From contig NZ_FOFV01000008.1 of assembly GCF_900111005.1 (NCBI RefSeq), forward strand, positions 1-64,000: DNA of 64,000 nucleotides, written 5' to 3'. The DNA comes from Lentzea albida (GTDB taxonomy: Bacteria > Actinomycetota > Actinomycetes > Mycobacteriales > Pseudonocardiaceae). The position numbers were made by a program, and so were the translations under genes. Below are positions 31,328-39,104 of the stretch, piece after piece. Each line of letters begins with the position of its first letter. Position 1 is the stretch's first letter. The notes beneath the pieces are model-generated. The model was not told the DNA's origin. It searched no databases and worked only from the letters and a program-made list of their open reading frames with translations.

Positions 31328-32503
31328 GTGAGGTGGAAACACGATGTAGCTGTCGTGCCCCTGCTCCCCGCGCTCGCCGCCGCGCTGCCGTTGCTGCTCG
31401 CCGCGCAGACGATCGAGGAGCAGGAGTGGCACCTCGACGCGCTCGACGTGTACTCGGCGCAGGCCAGGGCGCGCGGGGACGGCGTGGTCGTCGCGGTGAT
31501 CGACTCCGGCGTCGACGCGAAGCACCCCGACCTCGCCGGACGGGTCCTGCCCGGAACGGGCTTCGGCCGCTCGAAGGGCACGGACGGCACCACCGACGTC
31601 GACGGCCACGGCACCGGGATGGCCGGCATCATCGCCGCGACCGGCAAGGGCGGCGGCGCGCTCGGCATCGCGCCCGGCGCCAAGATCCTGCCGATCGCGA
31701 GCGCCGACGAGAAGGAGCAGTTCGGCCTCGACGTCGTCGCCGACAGCATCCGGTGGGCGGCCGACCACGGCGCCAAGGTCGTCAACATGTCGCTGGGCTT
31801 CTCCAGTTCGATGACGCCGTCGCTGGTCAAGGCCGTGAACTACGCGATCGAGAGGGACGTCGTCCTCGTGGCCGCCACCGGCAACGAGGGCAAGGAGGTC
31901 TCCGCGCCCGCCAACATCAACGGCGTGATCGCGGTCGCGGGCACGAACAGGGCGGGCAAGCCGTGGGCGTCGTCCAACGTGGGCGCGGACACGGTGCTCG
32001 CGGCTCCGGCGGAAGGCATCGTGACGACCGCGCCGGAAGGTGTCTACGCCAGCGGGTACGCCGAGATGGACGGCACGAGCGCGGCGTCGGCGATCGTGTC
32101 CGGCGTGGCGGCGCTCGTGCGCGCCGAGCACCCCGAGATGCCCGCGAAGGACGTCGTCAACGCGTTGATCAGCACGGCGACGGACCTGGCGGAACCCGGC
32201 CGCGACGCGACGACCGGGTTCGGGATGGTCAACCCGATGGGCGCGCTCACCGCGAAACTCCCGCCGGTGGAACGGAACCCGTTGCTGCCCGCGCCGGCAC
32301 CGCCGCCGGCACAACCGACTCCGACCCTCGCCGCGCAACGCCCCCAGCGGCAACCGGCCGACCTGAGCGACCGGCTGCCGTTCGTCGCCGCGGTGGCGGG
32401 CGGCACCGCCGTGATGACGGCACTGCTGATCGCGTTGCCCGCCATCAGGTCGCGGCGCCCCAAGCCCGTCAGTGGGCCTGGTACTCCACCGACTCCTTGG
32501 TGA
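31328..32503 (+). CDS. Subtilisin-like serine protease, mycosin-like, membrane-anchored
   Basis: A 391-residue S8 peptidase of the type VII secretion-associated mycosin kind. An N-terminal signal (LLPALAAALPLLLAAQ) precedes the start block EEQEWHLDALD. The catalytic triad is D59 (VIDSGVD), H94 (DGHGTGMAG) and S251 (DGTSAAS), with the oxyanion Asn in GNEG. A Pro-rich linker and a C-terminal transmembrane helix (about 354-377) anchor it facing outward. No other ESX genes are in the window, so it is an orphan. Its end overlaps the converging ABC ATPase gene by 35 bp. Confidence 0.88.
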   Translation: MRWKHDVAVVPLLPALAAALPLLLAAQTIEEQEWHLDALDVYSAQARARGDGVVVAVIDSGVDAKHPDLAGRVLPGTGFGRSKGTDGTTDVDGHGTGMAGIIAATGKGGGALGIAPGAKILPIASADEKEQFGLDVVADSIRWAADHGAKVVNMSLGFSSSMTPSLVKAVNYAIERDVVLVAATGNEGKEVSAPANINGVIAVAGTNRAGKPWASSNVGADTVLAAPAEGIVTTAPEGVYASGYAEMDGTSAASAIVSGVAALVRAEHPEMPAKDVVNALISTATDLAEPGRDATTGFGMVNPMGALTAKLPPVERNPLLPAPAPPPAQPTPTLAAQRPQRQPADLSDRLPFVAAVAGGTAVMTALLIALPAIRSRRPKPVSGPGTPPTPW

Positions 32504-33371
32504 GCTGCATGAAGGCCTCCTCCAGCGACCCGCGCTGAGGGCTGAGCTCGTGCAGCACGATCTGGTTCTCCGCCGCGAGCTCACCGATCTGCTGCGCCGG
32601 GATCCCGTGCACCACCAGGCTTCCGCTCACCGAGTCGTCCGTCACCGTCGCGTGCGCGGCGAGGATCTCGCGCAGCTTCGCGGCGTGCGGCGACCGCACC
32701 CTCACGGTGTCCTGGGTGGCGTCGGCGATGAACTGCTCGGTGGAGGTCTGCGCGATCAGCTGCCCCTTGCCGATCACGATCAGGTCCTGCGCGGTCTGCG
32801 CCATCTCCGAGAGCAGGTGGCTCGACACGAACACCGTGCGGCCCTCGTTCGCGAGGCGGTGCATGAACTGCCGGATCCACAGGATGCCCTCGGGGTCGAG
32901 GCCGTTCACCGGCTCGTCGAACAGCAGCACCTCGGGGTCCCCGAGCAACGCGCCCGCGATGCCGAGCCGCTGCGACATGCCGAGCGAGAACCCGCCGGCG
33001 TTCTTGTGCGCGACCTCGGTGAGGCCGACGACCTCCAGCACCTCCTTGACCCGGCTGACCGGGATCTTGTTGGAGACGGCGAGCCACTTGAGGTGCGAGC
33101 GCGCGGAACGGTTGGGGTGCACCCACTTCGCGTCGAGCAGTGCGCCGACCTTGGTCAACGGCTGCTTGAGCTCGGCGTAGTGCTTGCCGTCGATCCTGAC
33201 GTCACCACCGGTGGGGGTGTCGAGGCCGAGGATCATCCGCATCGTCGTGGACTTGCCGGCGCCGTTCGGTCCGAGGAACCCGGTCACGCGGCCCGGCCGG
33301 ACGCTGAACGACAGGTCGTCGACGGCCTTGGTCTTGCCGTAGTGCTTCTGCAGGCGGACTGCTTCGATCAT
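32469..33371 (-). CDS. ABC transporter ATP-binding protein, first paralogue
   Basis: A 300-residue ATPase of an ABC-2 type exporter (drug/bacitracin-resistance class). Walker A is GPNGAGKST (about 35-43), the signature SLGMSQRLGIAGAL and Walker B VLLFDEP. It has the C-terminal extension usual in this class. It is about two-thirds identical to the ATPase at 34225. It is the third gene of the minus-strand unit, 92 bp after the permease, with a terminator-like hairpin in between, so its expression may be lower or independently driven. Substrate unknown. Confidence 0.92.
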   Translation of the reverse strand: MIEAVRLQKHYGKTKAVDDLSFSVRPGRVTGFLGPNGAGKSTTMRMILGLDTPTGGDVRIDGKHYAELKQPLTKVGALLDAKWVHPNRSARSHLKWLAVSNKIPVSRVKEVLEVVGLTEVAHKNAGGFSLGMSQRLGIAGALLGDPEVLLFDEPVNGLDPEGILWIRQFMHRLANEGRTVFVSSHLLSEMAQTAQDLIVIGKGQLIAQTSTEQFIADATQDTVRVRSPHAAKLREILAAHATVTDDSVSGSLVVHGIPAQQIGELAAENQIVLHELSPQRGSLEEAFMQLTKESVEYQAH

Positions 33372-33402
33372 GACCTCTCCCGGTGCGCTCGAAGAAACCG
33401 AC

Positions 33403-33442
33403 AGGGACCTGGGTCACCCCCCGACGGATGACCCAGGTCCCT
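33403..33442 (-). terminator. Hairpin between ABC permease and ATPase 1
   Basis: A perfect 14-bp stem (33403-33416 with 33429-33442), 12-nt loop. On the minus strand it is followed by GTCGGTTTCTTC, a moderately T-rich tail. It can terminate or attenuate transcription between the two genes. Confidence 0.75.
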
Positions 33443-33463
33443 CTCCCCCTTACCTGGAACAGG

Positions 33464-34228
33464 TCACGCGTCCCGCCGCTTCGCGACGATCAGTGCGACC
33501 ACCAGCAGCGCCACCGCGATGGCGGCGAAGTAGCCGAGCGAGCCCCACTGGCTCAGCTTGAAGTCGACGCCCGCCCCCGCCTGTTCGGCCGGGTTGTCCC
33601 CGCCGAGCTGCAGGAAGTGGTTGGCGTTCATGAAGGGCAGCCACGCCTGGATCTTCACGCCGACCTTCGGGATGATCCCGATCAGGCCTTCGAGCAGCAT
33701 GTTCCAGACGAGCAGGATGGCGACGGCGCCGGCGGTCTGGCGGACCAGGATGCCGACCGCGATCGCGATGACCGCGCCGATGCCGTAGAGCAGGCCGACG
33801 CCCGCCACGTGCCGCCACTCGTCGCCCGTGGTGATCGCGAGGTCGGAGGCGGGCGAGAGCACCTTGGCGATGCCCACCGAGCCGAATGCGATGATCTCGC
33901 CGAGGACCGCGGCGATGAACGCCACCACGACGGTCTTGGCGACCAGCGCGGACGTGCGGTTCGGCACCGCGAGGAACGTGGCGCGGATCGTGCTGAAGCG
34001 GTACTCGGTCGTGACCGCGAGGGCCGCCATCACCAGCACGACGGACAGCGCGAGCTGGCTGCTGCCGAACTGCGTGGCACCGAGGGACAGCTGGCCGTTG
34101 TCGGTCGAGGCCGCGATGATCGCGGTGAGCCCGACGCCGAGGACCAGGGCGAGCGCGCTGCACCAGTACGGCGAGCGGGTCGAGAAGAGCTTGATTCTCT
34201 CAACTGCCAACAGGGTCATCAGACTCAC
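33464..34228 (-). CDS. ABC-2 type transporter permease
   Basis: A 254-residue membrane subunit with about six hydrophobic segments. It begins with a cytosolic MSLMTLLAVERIKLFSTRSPYW, typical of ABC-2 permeases, and ends in AKRRDA. Segments include LALVLGVGLTAIIAAS, ALVAKTVVVAFIAAVLGEIIAFG and AIAVALLVVALIVA. The start overlaps the stop of the upstream ATPase (34225-34228, ATGA), so it is translationally coupled to that ATPase, its probable partner. Confidence 0.9.
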   Translation of the reverse strand: MSLMTLLAVERIKLFSTRSPYWCSALALVLGVGLTAIIAASTDNGQLSLGATQFGSSQLALSVVLVMAALAVTTEYRFSTIRATFLAVPNRTSALVAKTVVVAFIAAVLGEIIAFGSVGIAKVLSPASDLAITTGDEWRHVAGVGLLYGIGAVIAIAVGILVRQTAGAVAILLVWNMLLEGLIGIIPKVGVKIQAWLPFMNANHFLQLGGDNPAEQAGAGVDFKLSQWGSLGYFAAIAVALLVVALIVAKRRDA

Positions 34229-35136
34229 TTCCCGATCTCTGCGTGGTACTCGACAGCATCGCCGGTCAGCTGCATGAACGCCTCTTCGAGCGAACCGCGC
34301 TGGGGGCTCAGCTCGTGCAGGACGACACCGTTCGCAGCGGCGATGTCCCCGATCTGGTCACTGGTGGCACCCGATACGGACAACGCGCCGTCCGCGCCGT
34401 CACGAACCGTGAAGCCCTTGTCGACGAGCAGCGGGCCGAGCTTGAAGAGCTGAGGGCTGCGCACGAGCACGGTGTTACCCGTCGAGCGGTCGATGAACTC
34501 CTGCGTGCTGCTCTGCGTGATCAGCTTCCCCCTGCCGATCACCACGAGCTCGCTGGCCGTGAGCGCCATCTCCGACAGCAGGTGGCTCGACACCAGGACC
34601 GTGCGGCCCTCGGCGGCGAGGTTCTGCATGAACGTGCGGATCCAGAGGATGCCCTCCGGGTCGAGACCGTTGACCGGCTCGTCGAACAGCAGCACCTTCG
34701 GGTCGCCGAGCAGTGCCGCGGCGATCCCCAGCCGCTGCGACATGCCGAGCGAGAACCCGCCGGCGTTCTTGCTCGCGACCTGCGTGAGGCCGACGGCCTC
34801 CAGCACCGCGTCGACGCGGCTCTTCGGCAGGCCGTTGGACACGGCGAGCCACTTGAGGTGGGCGCGGGCCGAGCGGTTCGGGTGCACCCACTTGGCGTCG
34901 AGCAGCGCGCCGACCGTCTGAAGTGGACGGTTGAGCTCGGTGTAGGGCTTGCCGTCGATCAGCACGCGGCCTGCCGTCGGACGGTCGAGCCCCAGGATCA
35001 TGCGCATCGTGGTGGACTTGCCGGCGCCGTTCGGACCGAGGAATCCGGTCACCCGTCCAGGTTGGACGGTGAACGACAGGTCGTCGACCGCGACCGTCCT
35101 GCCGTATCTCTTGGTGAGGCCGATTGCCTCGATCAT
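34225..35136 (-). CDS. ABC transporter ATP-binding protein, second paralogue
   Basis: A 303-residue ATPase with Walker A GPNGAGKST, signature SLGMSQRLGIAAAL, Walker B VLLFDEP and the same C-terminal domain as the copy at 32469. It starts MIEAIGLTKRYGRTVAVDDLSF at ATG 35136, with AAAGCC/GGGGAAAG purine-rich sequence upstream. First gene of the exporter unit, overlapping the permease by 4 bp. The two ATPases are direct repeats flanking the permease, evidence of a local duplication. Confidence 0.92.
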   Translation of the reverse strand: MIEAIGLTKRYGRTVAVDDLSFTVQPGRVTGFLGPNGAGKSTTMRMILGLDRPTAGRVLIDGKPYTELNRPLQTVGALLDAKWVHPNRSARAHLKWLAVSNGLPKSRVDAVLEAVGLTQVASKNAGGFSLGMSQRLGIAAALLGDPKVLLFDEPVNGLDPEGILWIRTFMQNLAAEGRTVLVSSHLLSEMALTASELVVIGRGKLITQSSTQEFIDRSTGNTVLVRSPQLFKLGPLLVDKGFTVRDGADGALSVSGATSDQIGDIAAANGVVLHELSPQRGSLEEAFMQLTGDAVEYHAEIGK

Positions 35137-35257
35137 TGGCTTTCCCCTCTCGGTGATGGGAACACCTTCCCGCTCCGAGGGGTGCCGCCACATCGGCCTG
35201 CGGTCTGCGCGTGCGTCAACTTCCGTCGTCGTGTGGCGCTACCTCGGTCGTAGTTGA

Positions 35258-35701
35258 ATGAGCCACATGGGATACACGGAAGCTCCCGAAGGCTGGTGGC
35301 GTGAGTTCGTGCTGGCCAAGCCCGCGCGCACGGCGAAGCTCGCGGTCACCCGCAAGGACGGGTCGCCGCACGTCGCACCGGTCTGGGTGGACCTCGACGG
35401 CCCCGACGTGGTCTTCCTGACCGCGCGCGACACGGTCAAGGGCAAGTCGATCCTGCGCGACGGCCGCGTGGCCCTGTGCTTCGACAACGAGCTGCCGCCG
35501 TTCGACTTCGTGACGATCACCGGCCAGGCCGTGGTCGACGAGGACCCCGAGCAGCTCAAGTACTGGGCGGGCCGCACGGCCGCGCGCTACATGGGCGACG
35601 ACCGCGCCGACGAGTACGCCGAGCGCAACGGCGTGCCCGGCGAGATGGTCGTGCGGGTCAAGGTCGGCAAGGTCGTCGCCGTGCAGAACGTCTCCGACTA
35701 G
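35258..35701 (+). CDS. PPOX-class split-barrel enzyme, probably F420-dependent
   Basis: A 147-residue flavin/deazaflavin-binding split barrel. The blocks KPARTAKLAVTRKDGSPHVAPVWVDLDG, LTARDTVKGKSILRDGRVALCFD and FVTITGQAVV are those of actinobacterial PPOX-class F420-dependent oxidoreductases (TIGR-type Rv-like). Substrate unknown. ATG 35258 or the nearby in-frame ATG 35267. Its end overlaps the converging HAD gene by 4 bp. Confidence 0.88.
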   Translation: MSHMGYTEAPEGWWREFVLAKPARTAKLAVTRKDGSPHVAPVWVDLDGPDVVFLTARDTVKGKSILRDGRVALCFDNELPPFDFVTITGQAVVDEDPEQLKYWAGRTAARYMGDDRADEYAERNGVPGEMVVRVKVGKVVAVQNVSD

Positions 35702-36483
35702 CCCGGGAAGTACCGGTTCAGCACCAGGGCGGCGCCGTCCTCCAGCACGGTCGGCGCCACCTCGTCCGCGACCGCCTGGACGTGGGCCGGCGCCTGCCCC
35801 ATGGCCACGCCGAGCCCCGCCCACCTCAGCATCTCGACGTCGTTGGACCCGTCGCCGATCGCGAGCGCGTCCGCCGGGGTCACCCCGAGCTGCGTGCTGA
35901 GCTCGTCCAGCGCCGAGCCCTTGCTGACGTCGAGCGGCACGGCGGTGAGCCAGGCTTCGGTGTGGTCGACGGACCACTCGACTCCCGGGAGTTCCAGCTC
36001 CCGCAGGGCGAACGACAGCTCGGCCGGCGTGTGGTCGAGCCAGCGCATGACCAGCCGTGAGGTTGGCACGGCGATCTCCTCGAACGTCACCTGTGTCGTC
36101 GTGCCCCACAGGTCACCCGGCAGGAACTCGCCCAGCGACAGGTTGCCGACGCCGGTCTGCTCCACCGCGAACACCGCGTTCGGCAGCAACGCCTGCAACG
36201 TCTTGATGGTCGGGCCGGGGTCGAACGTGACGCGCTTGGTGACCTCGCGCAGGGCGGGGTCCCACCACACCGCGCCGTTCGAGCACACGGCGTACGAGAC
36301 GGGCAGCTTCGCGGCGACCTCGCTGATGCCGATGAGGCTGCGACCGGTGCAGAGCACGACGTGGGCGCCGTGGTCGGTGGCGCGGGTGATGGCCGCCTCC
36401 ACGGCGGGCGAGATGTCGTTCGAGCCGACCGGGGTCAGGGTTCCGTCGATGTCCAGCGCTACCAGGCGCGGTCTCCAGCTCAC
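35698..36483 (-). CDS. HAD-superfamily hydrolase, Cof type
   Basis: A 261-residue phosphatase of HAD subfamily IIB. Motif I is ALDIDGTLTPVG (Asp nucleophile near 10), motif II CTGRS, motif III lysine in DVSKGSALDEL and motif IV AIGDGSNDVEMLRWAGLGVAMGQA. The C2B cap lies between II and III. Likely substrates are sugar phosphates or pyridoxal phosphate. It is divergent from the TetR gene; the 48-bp gap contains the TetR operator. Confidence 0.92.
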   Translation of the reverse strand: MSWRPRLVALDIDGTLTPVGSNDISPAVEAAITRATDHGAHVVLCTGRSLIGISEVAAKLPVSYAVCSNGAVWWDPALREVTKRVTFDPGPTIKTLQALLPNAVFAVEQTGVGNLSLGEFLPGDLWGTTTQVTFEEIAVPTSRLVMRWLDHTPAELSFALRELELPGVEWSVDHTEAWLTAVPLDVSKGSALDELSTQLGVTPADALAIGDGSNDVEMLRWAGLGVAMGQAPAHVQAVADEVAPTVLEDGAALVLNRYFPG

Positions 36484-36504
36484 GTGTCACGACCCTATGC
36501 CAAG

Positions 36505-36528
36505 GTTAGTGAATTGTGGTTCACTAAC
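36505..36528. promoter_or_regulatory. Perfect TetR-type operator
   Basis: GTTAGTGAA (36505-36513) and TTCACTAAC (36520-36528) form a perfect 9-bp inverted repeat with a 6-nt spacer. It ends 3 bp before the TetR start codon and begins 21 bp before the divergent HAD start. Its place and symmetry make it the likely autoregulatory operator. Confidence 0.8.
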
Positions 36529-36531
36529 TGC

Positions 36532-37059
36532 GTGGCACGACCTCGCACGATCACCGACGAACGGATCCTGAACGCCGTGGCGGCCGTCATCGACCGGCGC
36601 GGACCGGAGTTCACCGTCGCGGACGTGGCGGCGGAGGCGGGGGTGTCGGTCGGCGCGGTGGCGAAGCGGTTCGGGTCGAAGAGCGGCCTGCTGCAGGCGC
36701 TCACGAAGGCGGGCACCGAGGAGGTCAGGCGTCGCATGCGCGAGGCGGGCACCGTCCGCGAGGCGCTGCTGACGTGGTTCGACCGGCTGGCCGACCCGGT
36801 GGTCGCGACGAACAACCTGGCGCAGCTCGGCGTCGACCTGATCGACCCGGAGCTGCGCGCGTTGCTGGCGCGGCACTACGCGGTGCTGGAGGAGGAACTC
36901 GAGGTCCTGTGCGCGGCCGAGGAGCTGCCACCGACCGCGGCCCGCGTCCTCGCGGCGCTGGTGTACGGGATCTCGATGGACTGGTCGGTGCGTCCGCGCG
37001 GTGACCTGCTGCAACGCACGGCCGAGGACGTCGATCTGGTGTTGGAGGGGATGCGCTGA
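36532..37059 (+). CDS. TetR-family transcriptional regulator
   Basis: A 175-residue repressor. The N-terminal HTH is ITDERILNAVAAVIDRRGPEFTVADVAAEAGVSVGAVAKRFGSKSGLLQAL, given here only as its start ITDERILNAV and recognition part VGAVAKRFGSK. The C-terminal ligand domain is variable. GTG 36532 lies almost directly after the operator, so the transcript may be leaderless or start within it. It overlaps the PPOX gene by one base and probably represses the downstream PPOX-SDR genes and itself. Confidence 0.9.
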   Translation: MARPRTITDERILNAVAAVIDRRGPEFTVADVAAEAGVSVGAVAKRFGSKSGLLQALTKAGTEEVRRRMREAGTVREALLTWFDRLADPVVATNNLAQLGVDLIDPELRALLARHYAVLEEELEVLCAAEELPPTAARVLAALVYGISMDWSVRPRGDLLQRTAEDVDLVLEGMR

Positions 37060-37538
37060 TGGCCACCTGGGCGGAGTTCACGGCGGAACAACCGGAGATG
37101 GCCGCGTTCGTGGAGGGCAGGTTCGCGGCGGACCGGCACGCGCTGGTCGCGACCCTGCGCAAGGACGGCTCGCCGCGGATCAGCGGCGTGGAACCGGACT
37201 TCGCGCACGGCGAGCTGTGGGCGGGCATGATGCCCGGCTCGCTGAAGTCGAAGGACCTGCAGCGCGACCCGAGGTTCGCGCTGCACTGCACGACCACGAC
37301 CGCGTCGATGACGGAGGCGGGTGACGCGAAGGTCAGCGGCACCGCGGAACTCCACGCCGACAAGGAGATCTACCTGAAGGACCTGTTCGACCGCACGGGC
37401 TGGCAGCCGGCGCCGGAGGAGATCGACCTGTTCCGGTTCGACGTCACCGAGGTCGTGCAGATGACCGTCGAAGGCGACGGGATGATCATTCTGGCGTGGC
37501 ACGAGGGAAGGGGAACTCACCGTGTCGTCAAGAAGTGA
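37059..37538 (+). CDS. Pyridoxamine 5'-phosphate oxidase-like split-barrel protein
   Basis: A 159-residue PNPOx-like flavin-binding protein. HALVATLRKDGSPRISGVEPDF and LWAGMMPGSLKSKDLQRDPRFALH are the recognisable blocks, and the domain ends FRFDVTEVVQMTV. It follows TetR with a one-base overlap and precedes the SDR with a 17-bp overlap, so the three genes form one operon. The substrate is likely the inducer pathway of the TetR regulator, but is unknown. Confidence 0.85.
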   Translation: MATWAEFTAEQPEMAAFVEGRFAADRHALVATLRKDGSPRISGVEPDFAHGELWAGMMPGSLKSKDLQRDPRFALHCTTTTASMTEAGDAKVSGTAELHADKEIYLKDLFDRTGWQPAPEEIDLFRFDVTEVVQMTVEGDGMIILAWHEGRGTHRVVKK

Positions 37539-38442
37539 GCCCGATCTGAGGGGGAAGGTCGCGGTCGTCACCGGCGCCACGCGCGGTGCGGGGCGGGCGA
37601 TCGCGATCGAGCTGGGGGCTGCGGGCGCGACGGTGTTCGTCGCCGGCCGGACCACGCGGGAGCAGCAGTCCGAGATCGGGCGGTCGGAGACGATCGAGGA
37701 CACCGCCGACCTGGTGGACGCCGCCGGGGGCAAGGGGATCGCGGTCCGCTGCGACCTCACCGATCCGTCCGATGTGGACGCTCTCGCCGCGCGCATCGGC
37801 AAGCTCGACATCTTCGTCGACAACGCCTGGGGTGGCGAGAACCTCGTCGAGTGGGGCAAGTTCTGGGAGCACGACCTCGACCGGCAGTTGCGCATGTGGC
37901 GCAACGGCGTCGAGACGCACCTCGTCGCCATCCACAAGCTGGTGCCGCTGGTCCTGCAGTCCGACGCCGGGCTGGTGGTCGAGGTGACCGACGGCGAGGA
38001 CGGCGAGGCGTACTTCGTGAACCTCCCGTACGACGCCGTGAAGAACACCGTGCGCCGCTTCGGTGAGGTGCTGGCCAAGGACCTGAAGGACCACCCGAAC
38101 GTGACGGCTCTCGCTGTCACGCCGGGGTTCCTGCGTTCCGAGCAGATGCTCGAGGGCTTCGGCGTCACCGAGGCGAACTGGCGCGACGCGATCAAGGACG
38201 TGCCGGACTACGCGTTGTCCGAGACGCCGCACTACCTCGGCCGCGGCATCGCGCACCTGGCGGCGGACGAGAACCGCGCACGGTTCTCCGGCCAGTGCCT
38301 GTCGTCGTGGAAGCTCAAGCGCGAGTACGGGTTCACCGACCTCGACGGCTCGCAGCCCGACTGGGGCCACTGGTGGGACGACGTGGTGAAGCCGCGGATG
38401 GCCGGGCAGGCGGTGGACGCCGACCCGGAGAAGTACCGCTAG
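37522..38442 (+). CDS. Short-chain dehydrogenase/reductase, third gene of TetR operon
   Basis: A 306-residue SDR longer than classical members. It has TGATRGAGRAIA for the cofactor, VDNAWGGEN in place of NNAG, EVTDGED at the catalytic Ser region (the usual Ser is not obvious) and YDAVK for YxxxK. A ~60-residue C-terminal extension contains GSQPDWGHWWDDVVKPRM. This variant group is common in actinobacteria without known substrate. It overlaps the PPOX gene by 17 bp and the converging response regulator by 4 bp. Confidence 0.86.
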   Translation: MSSRSEPDLRGKVAVVTGATRGAGRAIAIELGAAGATVFVAGRTTREQQSEIGRSETIEDTADLVDAAGGKGIAVRCDLTDPSDVDALAARIGKLDIFVDNAWGGENLVEWGKFWEHDLDRQLRMWRNGVETHLVAIHKLVPLVLQSDAGLVVEVTDGEDGEAYFVNLPYDAVKNTVRRFGEVLAKDLKDHPNVTALAVTPGFLRSEQMLEGFGVTEANWRDAIKDVPDYALSETPHYLGRGIAHLAADENRARFSGQCLSSWKLKREYGFTDLDGSQPDWGHWWDDVVKPRMAGQAVDADPEKYR

Positions 38443-39095
38443 GCGTCGCCGGGGCGGACGAGACCGGTCTCGTAGGCCAGCACCACGGCCTGCACCCGGT
38501 CTCGCAGCTCCAGCTTCGCGAGGATCCTGCCGACGTGCGTCTTCACCGTCGCCTCGGACAGGAAGAGCTTGCGGGCGATCTCGGTGTTCGACAGGCCCTT
38601 CGCGATCAGCACGAGCACCTCGCGCTCGCGTTCGGTCAGCACGTCGAGCATCGAGGCGTCCCGCAGCTCACCGCCGCCGTCGCCGAGGAACCGGCCGAGC
38701 AGCCGCTTCGTCACCGACGGCGAGACCACGGCGTCGCCCGAGGCCACCGCGCGCAGGGCCGACACGAGGTCGGACGGCGGGGTGTCCTTCAGCAGGAAGC
38801 CGCTGGCACCGTTGCGCAACGCCGACAGCGCGTACTCGTCCATGTCGAACGTCGTCATGACCAGCACCTTCGCGGTGTCGGCCTCGGCGATGCGCTTGGT
38901 GGCCTCCACGCCGTCCATGACGGGCATGCGGACGTCCATCAACACCACGTCAGGGCGCAGCTTGTCGGCCATCTGCACGGCGTCGAGGCCGTCGGCGGCC
39001 TCGCCGATCACGTCGATGTCCTCCTGCGCACCCAGCACCATGCGGAAGCCCATGCGCATGAGTTCCTGGTCGTCGACCAGCAGCACCCGAATCAC
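38439..39095 (-). CDS. NarL/LuxR-type two-component response regulator
   Basis: A 218-residue regulator with a receiver domain (acidic pocket D8/D9, phospho-acceptor D54 in VVLMDVRMPVMDG, conserved Thr in MTTFD and Lys in LLKDTPP). A C-terminal LuxR HTH follows (LTEREREVLVLIAKGLSNTEIA, shown here only as its ends LTEREREV and SNTEIARKL). It follows its partner kinase by 9 bp on the minus strand. Confidence 0.95.
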   Translation of the reverse strand: MIRVLLVDDQELMRMGFRMVLGAQEDIDVIGEAADGLDAVQMADKLRPDVVLMDVRMPVMDGVEATKRIAEADTAKVLVMTTFDMDEYALSALRNGASGFLLKDTPPSDLVSALRAVASGDAVVSPSVTKRLLGRFLGDGGGELRDASMLDVLTEREREVLVLIAKGLSNTEIARKLFLSEATVKTHVGRILAKLELRDRVQAVVLAYETGLVRPGDA

Positions 39096-39104
39096 TCGAT
39101 CACC

